A stretch of DNA of 64,000 bases, from assembly GCF_025947365.1 (NCBI RefSeq), contig NZ_CP110012.1, positions 124,001-188,000 on the forward strand, written 5' to 3'. Position numbers and translations under genes: made by a program. The notes beneath the pieces are model-generated. The model saw nothing but the letters and a program-made list of their open reading frames with translations, did not search any database and was not told the DNA's origin. Origin of the DNA: Flavobacterium sp. N502540. GTDB taxonomy: Bacteria; Bacteroidota; Bacteroidia; Flavobacteriales; Flavobacteriaceae. Below, piece after piece: positions 62,243 to 64,000 of the stretch. Numbering within the stretch: the stretch's first letter is position 1; every line of letters begins with the position of its first letter.

Positions 62243-63040
62243 CTAAATCCCAAAAAAGCTTTTAGAATTTCGTGTCGTTTCTTCCGCCACTTTAGCTAAA
62301 GTAATTCCTTTAAACTGTGCAATGGTGCCGGCCACAAAAGGCAGAAAAGCAGGTTCGCAACGGCGTTCGTGATATTTCTTCAAAAGGCTGTTCGGTACAT
62401 TTTTAGGAAGCATAAACGGCGCATCGGTTTCGATCATCAGGCGGTCGAGCGGTACGTATTGAATGACTTCTTTTAAATGAGCGAAACGTTTGGTATCAGA
62501 AATCGCTCCGGTAAAACCCAGATAAAATCCGTTATCGAGATAGGTTTTGGCTTCTTGCAGCGTTCCCGTAAAACAATGGACCACGGCTTTGGGCAATTGC
62601 GGTAAATAGTCTTTGGTAATATCCATAAACTTTGTAAAAGCTGCTCTTTCGTGCAAAAACAAAGGTTTCTGTACTTCAATCGCCAATTCGAGTTGGGCTT
62701 TATAACAGGTTTCCTGCACATTTCTGGGCGAAAAGTCACGATCAAAATCGAGTCCGCATTCGCCAACCGAAACTACATGTTTTAGTTCTAATAGTTTTCG
62801 AAGTTTCGAAATACTCTGTGCATCGAAACTCTTCGCATCATGCGGGTGTATTCCTGCTGTCGCATACAGTACGCCCGGGTACTGCCTCGCCATCTTAGCG
62901 GATTCTTCACTGTTTCGTATGCTTGTGCCCGTGAGGATCATCTGCGATACGTCGGCATCGAGTGCGTCTTGTACGACATCGTCTGTGTCGTTTTGGAATT
63001 GTTTGTTGGTTAGGTTAATACCTATGTCTATATATGTCAT
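62243..63040 (-). CDS. tatD: TatD family DNase / metal-dependent hydrolase
   Basis: This 265-residue TIM-barrel hydrolase has the YIDIGINLTNKQF start as in E. coli TatD, ATAGIHPHDAKSF with its metal-binding histidines near residue 61, VGECGLDFDRDFSPR near 92 with the metal-bridging glutamate, KPLFLHERAAF, VVHCFTGTLQEA near 150 and LMIETDAPFMLPKNVP near 200. TatD enzymes are 3'-exonucleases on DNA and RNA. It lies between the lipoprotein and the repeat mosaic on the minus strand. Confidence 0.92.
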   Translation of the reverse strand: MTYIDIGINLTNKQFQNDTDDVVQDALDADVSQMILTGTSIRNSEESAKMARQYPGVLYATAGIHPHDAKSFDAQSISKLRKLLELKHVVSVGECGLDFDRDFSPRNVQETCYKAQLELAIEVQKPLFLHERAAFTKFMDITKDYLPQLPKAVVHCFTGTLQEAKTYLDNGFYLGFTGAISDTKRFAHLKEVIQYVPLDRLMIETDAPFMLPKNVPNSLLKKYHERRCEPAFLPFVAGTIAQFKGITLAKVAEETTRNSKSFFGI

Positions 63041-63479
63041 TTTTTTTAAAGTTGCTAAGGTTCTGAGAGGCTAAGGTTTCTTCCTCATTGGAACCGAATT
63101 ATTTTTTTTAAGTTGCAAAGGCTCAAAGAGGCAAAGGTTCAGAGGTTTTTGCTCTTTGAGTCTTTTTTTATTATTTTTTTTTAGCGTAATATTTGTCATT
63201 TCGACGTAAGGAGAAATCTTAGCAAGAAACTCTACAAAGATTGGACTCACGTTGCGGAGCTCCTTGTGGAGATTTCTCCTTACGTCGAAATGACAAAAAT
63301 GGGAAGAACCTTTGCGAACCTTGCGTAAATCCTAGCCTTCTTTGCGGTTAAAATTACCACAAAGCGTTAAACACACTGCTGTACGCTCCTACTCTGAAAA
63401 CTGCGACTGCGACTGATCACTAAAAACACACCTCCACACTGAAAACTGCGACTGAACACTAAAAACTGATCACTGACCA
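63041..63479. repeat. Mosaic of several dispersed repeat elements
   Basis: Left to right: two related copies of AAGTTGCTAAGG/AAGTTGCAAAGG-type repeats (63049-63080 and 63111-63146); a perfect 28-bp inverted repeat (63192-63219 with 63270-63297) with CATTTCGA ends; a CTTTGCGAACCTTGCG-type stretch (about 63308-63360); and GACTGC/CACTAAAAACTGATC repeats (63394-63482) that run into the rtcB stop codon. No coding frame is present. Confidence 0.85.
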
Positions 63480-64000
63480 CTAATCCTCCTTACTCCCATC
63501 ATCCGCCATTCTCACTAATTTAGGTGTAAATTTAGCCACTACATCCACTAAATCCTCCTGCGCTTTCATCACCTGATGGATATCTTTATAAGCCATTGGC
63601 GCTTCGTCCAGACCTGCCCCGATAAGCGTAACGCCATGATCGCTCAGGATTGATTTCATCTCTGTTGCTGTAATGTTTTTAATCGCCTGAGTTCGGCTCA
63701 TTTGTCTTCCCGCTCCGTGCGAAGCCGAATTGATCGCGTTCTCCTCCCCTTTTCCTCTCACCAAAAATCCCGGTGCGGTCATACTTCCCGGAATGATTCC
63801 CATCACGCCTTTTCCGGCCGGAGTTGCTCCTTTTCTATGCACGATCACTTCTTCGCCGTTCCAGATTTCTTTCCATGCAAAATTATGATGGTTTTCGACT
63901 TTGGCTAAAATCGTCGCTCCTAAAGCACGTTCCATTTTGTTATGGATAATCTCGTGACATGCCGAAGCATAATCTCCCGCCAAATTCATCGCCATCCAGT
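63480..64000 (-). CDS. rtcB: RNA ligase RtcB, C-terminal part (cut by window edge)
   Basis: About 173 C-terminal residues are visible and the start lies beyond the window. Landmarks are NHHNFAWKEI, VIVHRKGATPAGKGVMG, IPGSMTAPGFLVRGKG and NSASHGAGRQMSR, where the histidine of HGAGR is the GMP-accepting residue, then GVTLIGAGLDEAPMAYKDI. RtcB joins 2',3'-cyclic phosphate or 3'-phosphate RNA ends to 5'-OH ends using GTP and manganese. It is upstream of tatD on the minus strand and three genes away from the RlaP pair, a known RNA-repair association. The stop codon sits inside a repeat. Confidence 0.95.
   Translation of the reverse strand, partial: WMAMNLAGDYASACHEIIHNKMERALGATILAKVENHHNFAWKEIWNGEEVIVHRKGATPAGKGVMGIIPGSMTAPGFLVRGKGEENAINSASHGAGRQMSRTQAIKNITATEMKSILSDHGVTLIGAGLDEAPMAYKDIHQVMKAQEDLVDVVAKFTPKLVRMADDGSKED

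Overview
The window looks like a chromosomal segment of a Flavobacterium-like Bacteroidota. The sequence is AT-rich. Likely promoters fit the Bacteroidota form TTTG-N17..21-TAnnTTTG. The genes include a T9SS type A sorted nuclease, a TonB-dependent receptor with a carboxypeptidase-like N-terminal domain, bacillithiol deacetylase BshB1, futalosine-independent menaquinone genes, and a 23S rRNA intervening-sequence-type four-helix protein. Several families of short intergenic repeats also fit this group. No rRNA, CRISPR array, transposase or phage genes were seen.

Bases 1-38400 are mostly ordinary chromosome. They hold a cut MBL-fold hydrolase, two GNAT acetyltransferases and a LOG protein, small enzymes (DUF1772, SRPBCC, DUF1801, VOC, DUF2625), a CPA2 antiporter, L-serine ammonia-lyase, panB, an RluA pseudouridine synthase, an aldehyde dehydrogenase, a 1350-residue hybrid histidine kinase, a zinc metallopeptidase, tRNA-His, bshB1, isochorismate synthase with a hotdog thioesterase, a secreted nuclease, purL, lipoproteins, a TonB receptor and an acyl-CoA ligase. 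Repeats sit in many gaps, and one lies in frame inside purL.

Bases 38500-49400 are accessory. They hold an RNA ligase with small unknown genes, two compact non-coding or mini-gene transcription units, a SWIM zinc-finger/WGR pair, a secreted operon of tyrosinase, a cysteine-containing partner and a cupredoxin-like protein lacking copper ligands, and a kinase-like gene broken by an internal deletion.

Bases 49500-61000 are the most unusual part and look still richer in AT. An XRE regulator faces a 1249-residue LRR-Roc-COR-TIR protein. Between their terminators lies an array of five hairpins whose stems differ but stay paired. Next comes a two-component locus (LuxR-type regulator, two unknown proteins, histidine kinase) divergent from an unknown two-gene operon, with a 23-bp palindromic site abutting the -33 box of each promoter. 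Two RlaP-like nucleotidyltransferases follow. Their promoter shares a 42-bp element (37/42 identical) with the promoter of the Roc-COR-TIR gene. The window ends with a lipoprotein, TatD, a dense repeat mosaic and the C-terminal part of the RNA ligase RtcB.

Best candidate for an undescribed system: the Roc-COR-TIR gene and the RlaP pair appear to be co-regulated, which would link a TIR effector to RNA repair. The palindrome-controlled two-component locus lies between them.
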